Origin: Paragorgia papillata
Lineage: Eukaryota; Cnidaria; Anthozoa; Scleralcyonacea; Coralliidae
Direction: 5' to 3'
DNA length: 64,000 bases
Assembly (NCBI GenBank): GCA_035771165.1
Contig: JAWNZC010000014.1
Span: forward strand, 620,001-684,000
Of this stretch, positions 54,475 to 64,000 are shown piece by piece. A program made the translations under genes and the position numbers. The number at the start of each line of letters is the position of its first letter. Position 1 is the stretch's first letter. The notes under the pieces are model-generated. The model made no database searches. It was not told where the DNA came from and saw only the letters and a program-made list of their open reading frames with translations.

Positions 54475-55285
54475 CAGTGGCGTAGCACGATCTCCTAGTG
54501 GGGTCCGAAACATTATTTTAGGGTCTCTGAAACATTATTTACCGCATTTTGAGGCAAGTATTTAAAGTGCAAATAACCCCAAAATTTGTATCATCTAAAT
54601 ACGTTCTACCTTGAAAAACGAAATATTTTTTTAGATTGGAGCAACCTTTATTGCTTTAATAGAGATTTTTGTTTTTAAAATGGTGATGAGATGACGCCAA
54701 AGTAGTCGTCATTATCAAACAATATTTATTTGCAGTATTTATTTGTCAATATTTGACATGATCCAATTCTTCCATTAATGGTGTGTTTGAACAACATGTT
54801 AGTCCATATTGTATGAGTTTTTCCACAAAAATTCTCAGGTGGTTTATCTTGCCAAAAAGAGAAAGAAAGCCAAATGCCTGCATAGACGTCATCTCATTAC
54901 CATACTAGAAATGCGAATCGCCAAAAAAACATTGAAGAATAGCTCCAATCAAAAAAATATTTCACTGAACAACTGTTTGCTCTGTGTAGAACGTACTCAG
55001 ATGATAAAATATTTGGGTTTATATGCACTTTAAGATTAATCTGAAAGCCATAAACTACATAATTTTGTTGAAATCAAACCAGAACATAGAATGATACACG
55101 TCAGAATATCTTCCGACTTATTTATAAACAAGTCGTAAATTAATGTAAAAACAGGTTGGAGGCATTTTGTATAGATCTTTAGTATTGTAATATATATACA
55201 TACTGTCTACTCACTTGGCCTTAAAACAACTGTACCCACAACTTTTCACGAGAATGGTCTTGTGGACCATTGGAGGGGGGGGGGG
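54475..55285 (-). mobile_element. CAGTGGCGTAGC-ended hAT-like element, copy 2
   Basis: Opens CAGTGGCGTAGCACG and is the inverse counterpart of 28889-29480. It is interrupted by a TTAA-flanked MITE at 54566-55029 and ends near a run of 18 G. Confidence 0.7.
54566..55029. mobile_element. TTAA-flanked MITE family Q with an empty site elsewhere in the window
   Basis: AGTGCAAATAACCCCAAAAT ... TTTGGGTTTATATGCACT between TTAA at 54562-54565 and 55030-55033. Inner arms include TTTTTTTAGATTGGAGC / GCTCCAATCAAAAAAA. The homologous hAT-like copy at 29382 has a single uninterrupted TTAA at this point. Confidence 0.9.
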
Positions 55286-56150
55286 GGGGGGGACGCCCCA
55301 AATTAGATATGTGTTTTTAAGGTAAGAGAAAAGTCATTTAGTCACCAGTTTTCTCAACAAGTGATGATCAAATTTATTTTTGAGAATTCAGTTTCTTTTG
55401 TAAGCACAATACAACATTTCATTTGTTATAAGTGAATGTTTAATGGGTAGTTGTAGATGTGATAAAGTTTTTCCGTTCGATTTTCTATAGGCTAAAATAC
55501 AAATTATTTGTCATCGTCAGGGGTTTTGACATTAACATTATATATAAACGTTTACACATGAATGCTTGAAGCAGGTCTCAACACAGTCCAATCAAATTTT
55601 CCCGACAGATCGAATTTACTACTTGTTACGTCACTGGGCATGTAGTAGATAACAAGTTAATAACAACGATGCATCATGGTTCCACAGCATTGTATACAGT
55701 GATTGTATAGCACAGTCTAAGCATTGTTGAACGACATCATAGGCAAGAATTTGTTAGCTTGATCGAACAGTCGGGTTCACAAAGATCGACTCAATTCTAC
55801 ATGCAATATGAACGGCCGAATGTATGGGCATTTTTAATACAATAGCGAGGGTTGTGGTTAGGTTTAGGTCTACCGGGGGGTTAGGGTTAGGTTTAGGGTT
55901 TCTGGGGGGTTAGGGTTAGGGTTGGGGTGGTGGGTTGGGAATTAGTTTTTTTAAATTAACGATTATTGGTAATTCTAGGTAGGAGGATATGCTGCATAGC
56001 CTGAGATTCTCGCTCGTCCCCTCGCGAAAGAGACGTCTGAGCAACGAGCCAAGAAATTCCATACTGATGACGTAAATCTATCGAGATTTGGGTACGATAA
56101 TTAACTCGGCTCGACCAAGTTCAACTCCGACATCATTCCTGTCTGAAATA

Positions 56151-56782
56151 ACAAAGTTGAAGCTTAGTTTTTGCCAACAAAGAAAGATAGATAGTTAGTT
56201 TTTCTAAAACGAGTTTGAGTTTCCCTATCGAAATTGAACAATTTTGCCAGACATCGAGCGCCACTTCCTGTCGAGACTTCAAACTGTCGTATTTGAGGTA
56301 TCATCGGTTACAAATTATGAAGCTTAACCATCTAATAAAACCATCCCACAAGCGGGATGTTAAACTTGAACACATAAAGCTAAAAATCCTAGAGGGGTGT
56401 TGTGGTCGGGGTCTGAGAGGAGGAACATTTTTCCGGAGGGTTGTGATTAGGTTTAGGTTCACCGGGGGGCGTGATTAGGTTTAGGGTTTCCGGGGGGTGG
56501 TATGGGGGTGAGGTTTCGTTTAGAAAGGTTGTCCAATCAGATGGTGGTTTTAATAGTTGGTTAAGCTTCATAATTTGAAGGAAATGATAGCTCCGTATTT
56601 TGCTTGAATGAAATTTGAAACCTTCGTTGCTACGTTACGACACTTTGAAGTCTCGACAGGAAGTGGCGCTCGATGTCTGGAAAAATCGTTCAATTTCGAT
56701 AGGGAAATGCAACTCAAACTCGCTTTAGGAAAACTAACTATCTATCTTTCTTTGTTGGCAAAAACTAAGTTTAAACTTTGTT
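56151..56782. mobile_element. 632-bp inverted-repeat element in the left foldback arm
   Basis: ACAAAGTT ... AACTTTGT with long arms carrying AAGATAGATAGTTAGTTTTT, CCTATCGAAATTGAAC and ACATCGAGCGCCACTTCCTG and their complements. AATA flanks both sides (56147-56150, 56783-56786). The uninterrupted opposite arm reads CTGTCTGAAATAGGGAGC, which gives the empty site. Internal GGTTTAGGGTTTCCGGGG repeats are shared with 55860-55930. Confidence 0.82.
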
Positions 56783-59068
56783 AATAGGGAGCTTAAGCAA
56801 GCGGCGTTTTTGACAACACGGACGTCAGATGTCCGCGAGTAGACTGGATCTAAAGCGGCGTTCGTGGCGTCGCGTCTTTACGTTAAGCAACTCGCGTTCT
56901 TGACGGCAAAAACGTCTAAAGACTATAGTTGTTTTTACTTTTTAAACAAACCAATAATCATCTGTGCAAACAAGTTTGTAAGCAAAATCTTTCCGCCCAG
57001 CTAATGAAGAGGTATAAAACAGTTTCAGAAGTGGAATAAATTAATTAGAAAACCAAAAAAGTACAACAAAAATAGTTTACTTCATGATGCCCACAACGCG
57101 TATAATCCTGAAAGAGTATAAAACTGGATTTTTATGTAGTAGTTAAAATATGAGCGGCCGATCTTTATGGGCATCGGCAGCCAAAGGCGAGCCATTGTAG
57201 ATGCCCATCAACCCATAAAGATTGGACTCGAATATTTTAACTTATACTTTAATATCAAATTCTAAGTGTACATGATAAATACTTTGTTTAAGAGTTGTAA
57301 GAAACGTTAGATAAGATCATTTTAACTCAGAAAAAAATTACAGAATTTGAGCCGCTGGTGTCTAATAACTTTGATAAAACATTGATGTTTTATTAATCAA
57401 TGTTTTAACAGTATTTACAAACACCTGATTAAACATTCATTTCTTTTGAATTTTCCTTATGAATTATTAATGAATTTGATAAGTTACAATAAATGTTTAT
57501 TTGAATAATACAGTAATACAATTTTTGAACAACAGACTATATGACAGTTAAAAGAGTACAGAAAATAATGTCCAATATATTATCACTTGCAGTGCCATAA
57601 TCTTGATTTTGCCCACATAAAACTGATAAAAGTCATTGGGCTTGACTTGATAGTTGTCACAGTTGTTTACTCATGTAGTCCAGCCTTTTATAGCTTACTC
57701 TAGCTGTTTCCATCCACTTCTTTTAGATTTTTCTTTGTTGTATTAGCTGTTATTATAAATATACAAAAAATATATTACAAGCTACACTAATGGAACACCA
57801 TCAGAAAATGTAATTTAGAATGTGCACGAACTTAGGATATCAAGTAAAACAACTGAAGTGTATTAAAATGAAATTAAAATTCAGAAACTATTGAGAGCTC
57901 GAGGCAGTTTTTAATGAATCAGGATAAACTATAACTAGTTATATTTCCTTATGAAATGCTCGAGGCCGGACAAGCATTTGGACACTAAAAAATAAAGTTT
58001 GATTGTGCTTGTAAAAAATAGAATATACGGACTGCATTTTATCGATTAGACAATTGTGAAATGCAATCGTTATTGGACATCTTAAAATCAGAGATTCTTT
58101 AAAGACAATGTAACCTGTGATTTACTAAAACCCCAAAATTTCCGACAGCTTCTGCATGAGCTTATGCAACAAGATAACTTTGAAAACTTGTATAGCTGTC
58201 GTTTTGCTTTGCTCAAAAGGACTCGACGCTTCTAAGCAAACAAAACTGCATGCCCAGAAAAATAGTTTTTAATACTCTTCTAGATTATTTCTACGGGTAA
58301 AATGCTTCAAAATTTTTGGTAAACTATAAACAGTTTACAAAACACAACTGCCTGAAACTTGTTTGTAAAAATAATGACATTCGCTGTGGGAAATTCTGAA
58401 ATTTAAATTATCGAAGTGATATCTCAAACAAAATGCATGATCTTGTGAACACAATTTCATTTCAAAAGGTCTTGGTCTTGCTAACAAGCGTTACACAAGC
58501 AGTAAAGACGGATAAACGAGTAAAACGGCCAACTACACCAGCTTTTAAATGAAATATATGTGTGAAAACGCTTTTGGAGGAACTAAAAACAGAAGACGTC
58601 TACTGAAAAACATCGGTTTATTAACCGAAGCTATATCTGCCGTAAAAATAGTTGATATGAATTTGTTTCTAAAGATTCGGTATAATATGCATTTGAGAAC
58701 ACTATATATAAACGTTTTACTGCAAAAGATGTAAAATTTGGTCCAGAAATTACACTTACCTTGAGACGTTCTTGACCTTCAACACGTACCGCAAAGCTTG
58801 AGGTTTGGCGTCGATGACTTGACTTCACGGACGTGATGTCCTCAAACCCCGCGAAAACAACGACAATTTACTTCCGGTTGACGTCCGTGTTGTCAAAAAC
58901 GCCGCTTGCTTAAGCTCCCTATTTCAGACAGGAATGATGTTGGAATTGACCTTGGTCGAGCCAAGTTTTGAATTAATCATCGTATGATTACAAAGCAACC
59001 AATCAGCGCTACTACCCAAATCTCGGTAGATTACGATGGAATTTCTTGGCTCGTTGCTCAGACGTCTC

Positions 59069-59258
59069 TAGCCTGGTACCCTGGCCCAATCAAAGAATAT
59101 GGGCCAGGTAACCACTAAAGACTTCTGCTTTCCTATTGGTTGAAATTTCGCGCGTTTTTAGTGGCTATGAGTAAAACTGCAATCGTCATAAGTGGATTTA
59201 GCCCTGATGACGCGAGAATGAGATTAGTGGTTACCTGGCCCATATTTCTTTTGAAATT
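59069..59258. mobile_element. Inverted-repeat insertion in the right foldback arm
   Basis: GGGCCAGGTAACCACTAA and TTAGTGGTTACCTGGCCC face each other. The sequence separates GACGTCTC from CGCGAGGGG, which are nearly adjacent (GAGACG-TCTTTCGCGAGG complement) in the left arm. Confidence 0.7.
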
Positions 59259-59290
59259 GCGCGAGGGGACGAGCGAGAAGAGGCACAGGG

Positions 59291-59532
59291 AGCCCATCTT
59301 GGCAGCGCGTGGGCACCCTGTGGCGGACTCGAAAGACGCGCGGGGGACTGTGGCAGGGGATTTAGACGAAAAACGGTTACCGGAAGCGGAAAAAAGGGGG
59401 AAACGGGGGGAAAGGGGGGAGGGAGAAGAAAAAATATTATTTTCCTTTACACAGCACGACAGAGTGTGCCACAGTACCCCGCGCGTCTTTCGAGTTCGCC
59501 ACAGGGTGCCCACGCGCTGCCAAGATGGGCCC
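59291..59532. mobile_element. MITE with about 60-bp GC-rich inverted repeats and a purine core
   Basis: CCCATCTTGGCAGCGCGTGG, GCACCCTGTGGCG and CTCGAAAGACGCGCGGGG recur in inverse at 59461-59532. The centre is a G/A-only tract (59393-59430, GGGGGAAACGGGGGGAAAGG). The frames on both strands here arise from this palindrome. Confidence 0.85.
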
Positions 59533-59693
59533 TGTGGAAGAGGCGGCTGTTTTCTCATGCTAGGAGACTCACTGAAATCGACGTAATATAGCTGACTTAA
59601 CTTTCTGGTTTCGGTAGGCACATCACTACCCTCGTCTCTAGAGGACCGAAAAAGCCGTGCGTTTGTATAATTAGCCAGCAGGTAAAACACTAA

Positions 59694-59802
59694 GGCCCCG
59701 TTTACACTAGAGCAAAAGTATCCGGATTCACGTTGTTTTTTATTCCCATGAGGATGAAAAACAATGTGAATCCGGATAGATTTCTCTAGTGTAAACGGGG
59801 TC
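59694..59802. mobile_element. TAA-flanked MITE family U
   Basis: GGCCCCGTTTACACTAGAG ... CTCTAGTGTAAACGGGGTC, inner arms TCCGGATTCACGTTGTTTTT and ACAATGTGAATCCGGA. TAA at 59691-59693 and 59803-59805. The right TAA is also the left flank of the next MITE. Confidence 0.88.
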
Positions 59803-59805
59803 TAA

Positions 59806-59938
59806 GGCTACGTCCACACGTATACGTTTTCGTAGCGTTTTCATATTGTTTCAGGTAAGTAGACCATTGTTTTCTATTCCCTTGAGGACGGAGAACAATA
59901 TGAAAACGCTACGAAAACGTATACGTGCGGATGTAGCC
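59806..59938. mobile_element. 133-bp MITE family T, copy 2
   Basis: GGCTACGTCCACACGTATAC ... GTATACGTGCGGATGTAGCC between TAA at 59803-59805 and 59939-59941. Same length as 37218-37350, with which it is almost identical in inverse orientation. Confidence 0.9.
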
Positions 59939-60389
59939 TAAGAGGTCGGGTTAGCGTATGAGCCAAGCCCTAAACTTGGTTACTGGTAAAGAATGACATG
60001 ATATTTTATTTAACCATGTTATTTATAATTATACACAGAAAAATTAATACAATGAAAAGGTTTCTTTCTTGTGAAAACATTAGTCTTAATTATTAATATA
60101 TATGACATAAAAACATCATCCAATTCCTGCAAGATGACAACTTGAGACCCATATTATAGATCTATTATAGTCCTAGTTTAGTATTTAGTTTGTTACCATA
60201 ACATTTAAAAATTATGATCTTTGATTTATACTAAAGTTTTTATAGAAAGGTTATTAGGGAATTTAAGATTCAGGCAACGAATTATGCTACGGTAGGCTCG
60301 GTGCCGTATATTTATACATTCAACTTTCAAAATACACAATCGCGCGGACTCGTAAATTCCGTTCTTGTAGAATTACCAATATATCTATT

Positions 60390-60845
60390 ACGTTTGTCTA
60401 ATTTGAAAGAACTTGTGAAATTCTAATTAAAGACTTTTCATCTTTTCTGTATTATTCTTCAGTTCGTTTTTGAGATATTTCAGTCCGTTTGTAATATGTA
60501 AACGAGATGGTCTCTGACGTCATAAACAGGGTACAGCATTTTTATGCATTACAAAATCACATATACCTCACGAGAAAGTCACGAGATGTTTCAATGTGTA
60601 CAGTTTTAAGTGATTTTGTTGAACAAACTTGGAAATATAACTGAGCTAGTTTGCTGTGTGTGAAAATTATATACCCTACCCTGGTTATGACGTCAGAGAT
60701 CATCTCATTTACATATCAAACAAACTTAAATATCTCAAAAACAAAAAAAATAAAAAAAAATTGTTAAATGTTGTCCTTTAAAACTTCACGAGTTTTTTTT
60801 CAAAATATGTAGTTAATGAGACAAACTTAATTTATAGATATTGCT
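60390..60845. mobile_element. Diverged relative of MITE family P
   Basis: GTCTAATTTGAAAGAACTTG, TTTTGAGATATTTCAGTCCG and TCTCTGACGTCATAAAC at left; ATGACGTCAGAGATCATC, TTAAATATCTCAAAAAC and GACAAACTTAATT at right. It has the same order of blocks as the TTAA MITEs but lacks clear TTAA-AGTGC ends. Confidence 0.55.
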
Positions 60846-60967
60846 AATTCCTTTTAATCGAAGATTTGATAAGGGCTGCTGAGAATTTCTCTAAAACACA
60901 CAGCCCGCATTGTAAATTATATTACTCAAAAAAGATTATTACCGTCTCACTTTTCAGGAATTCCTAA

Positions 60968-61285
60968 CTATTTTCCTGCCTTGAGATGACTCATTATTTG
61001 GTTAAAATTGGTTGTTATATTTTGCTCTAAAAGAGATAATCGTTTATCGATGTTGTTAAGGCGTTCTGAGATATTATTTTCACTCAACATTTCATCACTT
61101 TTCTCCATCTTTTGTTCATTATTGTCTTTTGGCTGGCTTGACGGAAACTTCGTCTCCATCTCTATGTAAGTACTGCCGTTTGCTTTACTCTTGGTGGAGT
61201 TACTCTCAATAAATTTGTGAAAAGAAGCAAGTTCAAGTCGGGCATTAGAAAATCGACGAGAACTCTCAACAAACTCCTCGTTTAT
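60968..61285 (-). CDS. 3'-terminal coding exon of an unidentified gene, coiled-coil C-terminus
   Basis: On the minus strand an acceptor TTTGTTTAG precedes an exon open from INEEFVESSRRFSNARLELA for 105 codons to TAG at 60968-60970. The last third (NISERLNNIDKRLSLLEQNI, then TTNFNQIMSHL) has heptad-spaced Leu/Ile and reads as a parallel coiled coil. Such C-terminal coiled coils occur in tetrameric ion channels and many other proteins, so I do not name it. Upstream exons should lie to the right on the minus strand, but none was recognised to 64000. It could alternatively be a single-exon remnant. Confidence 0.55.
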   Translation of the reverse strand: MNEEFVESSRRFSNARLELASFHKFIESNSTKSKANGSTYIEMETKFPSSQPKDNNEQKMEKSDEMLSENNISERLNNIDKRLSLLEQNITTNFNQIMSHLKAGK

Positions 61286-61960
61286 CTAAACAAAACAAAG
61301 AATATAAATGATATAACATAAAAAATACAATCAGACTCTTTTTAATGAAGGTCACAGGTGGTGACTGCAAAAATACTTATATGCTTGTAATTACAATAAT
61401 GATGAGATAAAAAAAATATAATGGGGCCGTTTTTCATGGGGCCGTGTGGTAAATACAAAATACAAACAATTTAGTTAAAAAGTTTAAAATATTATTTAAA
61501 ATCCTAATTTGACTATTTACATGGAGGTGATGTGAACTATCTACAACTAAGAATATTAACATACAAGAAAAAATACAAAATTTAAATAGTTAAAACTTAC
61601 AACTTACATAATAGGATGAACATCTGAATTGTAATTTTGAGGTAAGAAATAATTCTCGAAAGAAATGACAGAATGTCCCTATGTACTTAAATTTCACACC
61701 GGACTAAAAGTTAAAGTGACTTCATTTTAGCAGGGTAGCCCATTCAGCAACGAAGCTGGTATTCAGAGGGACCCTCCAAAGCTGGTCAGTTCTGCGGGGG
61801 AGAAAGAAGAAAAACACTGGCCAAAACGAAAGCAAACAAATTACCAACTGGTCTGTAGCAACAATTAATTAGTTTCAGTCCGAACAATCAGTATTAGTTT
61901 TCCAGAAACATTTTATCTGTTTTTAGTTTTTTTCTAATTTTTGTCATTGTACTTTAATAT
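61286..61960. other. No gene recognised
   Basis: AT-rich sequence upstream (minus strand) of the unidentified terminal exon, probably intron. No repeat structure stands out. Confidence 0.4.
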
Positions 61961-61967
61961 TATAAGC

Positions 61968-62650
61968 CCGGTTAGACGGGGTTAGTACTTGGACAGGGGC
62001 GCAACTAGGGGGGGGGTTGGGGGGTTGCAACCCCTGCCCTTTTTAACCCCTGCCCTTTTTGTGCGACCTCTAATACTAGGTTAGACATTAGATAAACAGA
62101 TAATTAATCGTGTTGTAGCACGCAATACAATTCTCCGCAATAATGCGAGACCAAAATAAACATTTCCGCAACTGAAAATACGAGAAAAGCGTCCTAAAAA
62201 TGCAGGAAATGCCGTTTCAGAGACCTAAAATTCAAAAATTTTCCGGGGGACCATGCCCCCGGACCCCCCTAGAATCTCTGCTTCCCACACCACTGCCTTC
62301 TAGTCCCAAATTGTTTAGAATACTGAACGACTTTGCCCTTTTTTTGCGTTCAACCCCTGCCCTCGAAATTTTCTAGTTGCGCCCCTGTTGGATGGGTGAC
62401 CACTTGGGAATGACTCCTGTTCTCGAGCTTGGAACTCATGTGAGTAGAGTTTAGTTGGTCTCTCCTGTGCTTCGAGGGTTTTTCGCCGGGTTCTCCAGTT
62501 TTCCTCCCTCCGTAAAACAACACCTACATCTTAGCTGTGATCTGTGGTCTGAACTGTGTCGTATGGCGGCTGCCTGGAGCGCCTTTGATATGCCTAGACA
62601 CGACCACGTTGATCTGCGTCCTTCGTAATTCAGCCACTGGCTGAAAATAA
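61968..62650 (+). mobile_element. 5S rRNA-derived SINE, copy 3, interrupted
   Basis: AAGCCCGGTTAGACGGGGTT and AGTACTTGGA, then after a 394-bp insertion TTGGATGGGTGACCACTTGG, GAATGACTCC and the SINE body (TGTGAGTAGAGTTTAGTTGG, TTTTCCTCCCTCCGTAAAAC, CTTAGCTGTGATCTGTGGTC, TCGTATGGCGGCTGCC). Confidence 0.88.
61994..62387. mobile_element. CAGGGGCGCAACTAG-ended MITE nested in the 5S SINE
   Basis: Perfect 15-bp inverted ends CAGGGGCGCAACTAG and CTAGTTGCGCCCCTG. The SINE sequence TTGGA is duplicated at 61989-61993 and 62388-62392. CAGGGGCG ends are typical of hAT elements, but the duplication seen is 5 bp and not 8. The interior TGCAGGAAATGCCGTTTCAG and CCCCCGGACCCCCCTAG is shared with fragments near 13310-13350, 27540-27610, 29395-29475 and 31560-31650. 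Confidence 0.9.
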
Positions 62651-63590
62651 GGATGATTAGCCCCCAGTCCTTTATCTTTTTTTACTTAGGATCTTTTTTA
62701 TTATGATTTATCTAATTTCAATTTCGGGATTTTCAAAATACCATATGAGATTTTTAGAATCTTTAAAATTTATATTAAGTATTAAGATTTTCAAGAATTA
62801 TCTAGGGATTTCCAAGAATTTCCAGATATTTTTAGAGGTTTCTATAGATTTTCAAGTATTTATCTATTACATAAAATATTTGCTCGCGAATAGCAATTTT
62901 ATGCCTTCCGTCTTGTTAGTGTTTAAAAATAGGCGGATAGCATAATTAAAGTGTATTGAGAACATATGACTTTGAAGATAAGAAATACCTGAAATACCTC
63001 AGAGAAGCTGGAACATCGAGATAACGATTACGGAATGGTGTTATAACACACCCTATCACTATTTTCCTGTCATTCAGTTCACGGCTAAGTGAAGACATTA
63101 AAAAAATTATTTACCCGCCTCCTCCCCATACCTGCGTCCATAGATTTTAGTTATTATAGTATGTTGTTCTATGTTTTGGCGTTATCTGGCCCTCACCTGT
63201 ACTGGGCAAAACCATTTTAGCACATTTGTAAAATACATAGTTTATAATTTCTGTTTTCAAAGTTTTAATAAAGCGGCTAGGGGATTTTTACCCCTAGGCA
63301 GATTATCCCAAAACGTGTCAAAGTCATTATATTAATTCACCCAGTAAACGGAGCTCAGGAAATGCAACACGCAATGTATCGGAAGAATTATTTGTATTAG
63401 TAAATAATTATCGTACACGAGGGAAGGCATAAAATGTTTTTTTTTTGTTATTTTCACAGATTTTTGGAACTTGGGATCTGCAGGGATTTCCGGATTTTTT
63501 AAGGATTTTTAACAAGATTTTTGGGAGTAACACGCCCTTTGTCTAGTTTATTGTAATAGTGAATATTAGATCTCATTGCATAACTATTCT
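62651..63590. other. No gene recognised
   Basis: AT-rich sequence with TTTTCAAGAATTTCCAGGGATT-like degenerate motifs at 62700-62860 and 63470-63530, resembling 29540-29750. No supported exon. Confidence 0.4.
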
Positions 63591-64000
63591 AGATCTGGTC
63601 AAAAGATTCCAACCTAGCACTTAACACTAAGAAGACCAAGGCTATGTTGATTTCTACATCCCAGATGGCCCGGGTGCATTCCCTTGATACACGTGATCTT
63701 GGGCTGACGATCTCTGAAATACCCCTAGAGCGAGTTAGTGCAATACAAGCTTCTGGGAGTCCACCTAAGCGATCATCTGAAGTGGGACGAACACATCAGT
63801 CACTTGTTAAAGTCATGTTATGGCGTATTACGTACGCTACGCAAATTGAAGAACTTTGCGGATTTCAAGCTAAGGAAACAGTTAGTCGAGACTCTAATTC
63901 TTTCAAAGTTAGATTACTGTGATGTTGTTTTTCATCCTCTTCCGCAATATCTGTTAAAACGTCTGCAAATGTTACAGTTTGCTATTGCGAGTTTTGTAAC
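63590..64000 (+). mobile_element. LINE reverse transcriptase fragment running off the window
   Basis: LNTKKTKAMLISTSQ, then after a frame change YKLLGVHLSDHLKWDEHISH, LRKLKNFADFKLRKQLVESL and LSKLDYCDVVFHPLP. These are the post-catalytic (thumb and after) blocks of a CR1/Jockey-type RT. It has no catalytic core, so it is 5' truncated, and is frameshifted near 63740. Confidence 0.82.

Larger units (their letters stand above)
56003..59280. mobile_element. 3.3-kb foldback or inverted duplication with insertions in both arms
   Basis: Arms of about 200 bp pair. TCTCGCTCGTCCCCTCGCG (56003) matches CGCGAGGGGACGAGCGAGA (59259). CAGACGTCTC / GAGACGTCTG, GAATTTCTTGGCTCGTTGCT and its complement, AATGATGT with CCTGTCTGAAATA, and CAAGCGGCGTTTTTGACAAC with its complement near 58885 also match. 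The arms are interrupted on the left by 56151-56782 and on the right by about 59069-59258. The 2-kb interior (56830-58830) shows no recognisable transposase; its one exon-like trace is a minus-strand frame ending at a GTAAGT near 58755. Confidence 0.7.

Noticed and set aside
55860..55930. Interstitial telomere (TTAGGG)n
   Set aside because: Only a few degenerate TTAGGGTTAGG units occur, mixed with GGTTTAGGGTTTCYGGGG units also seen at 56440-56510 inside a MITE; this is a repeat motif, not a telomere tract.
59133..59690. 185-codon minus-strand and 148-codon plus-strand frames
   Set aside because: They overlap MITE palindromes (59069-59258 and 59291-59532); no domain and no splice context.

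Overview
The window is nuclear DNA from a metazoan animal. It holds three spliced protein genes with GT/AG introns, the last exon of a fourth, and a very dense load of transposable elements. The genes are a JIP3/JIP4-type kinesin and JNK scaffold, a ribose-phosphate pyrophosphokinase and a nicotinic-type Cys-loop receptor subunit. The AT-rich background, the nicotinic receptor, the many GACGTCA / GGCGGCCAT-bearing inverted-repeat elements and the 5S-headed SINEs would suit a marine invertebrate, with a cnidarian (anemone or coral) as my best guess. The sequence alone does not prove the phylum.

Layout. (1) 475-8956, + strand: the last eight coding exons of the scaffold gene. Its first intron in the window carries about 2 kb of (TAT/TAC)n. 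(2) 8957-14600: tail-to-tail intergenic DNA made largely of short inverted-repeat elements. (3) 14627-28193, - strand: a complete eight-exon PRPP synthetase gene of 318 codons. Its introns trap a truncated LINE, a nested MITE/SINE pair, a decayed Ty3/gypsy element and a hAT fragment. (4) 28194-33926: intergenic DNA with two hAT-type elements. (5) 33927-51017, + strand: a complete nine-exon nicotinic receptor-like gene. I reconstructed a 743-residue product, including a short signal-peptide exon 5.2 kb upstream of the next exon. All splice phases agree. (6) 51018-60967: repeats, including a 3.3 kb foldback structure with insertions in both arms. (7) 60968-61285, - strand: the 3'-terminal coding exon of an unidentified gene with a C-terminal coiled coil. 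(8) 61286-64000: a 5S-derived SINE split by a hAT-like MITE, and the start of another LINE fragment.

The three genes are ordinary animal genes with no evident shared pathway: axonal transport scaffold, nucleotide precursor synthesis, ligand-gated channel. No bacterial-type system is present. The unusual content is in two places. The receptor has a lysine and glutamate at pore positions where cation channels normally differ, and an intracellular loop of about 370 residues. The repeats are unusually legible: TTAA-targeting MITEs with matching empty sites in the same window, TAA-targeting MITEs inserted head to tail, elements nested in elements, and a 22-bp minisatellite with a 153-bp higher-order period.
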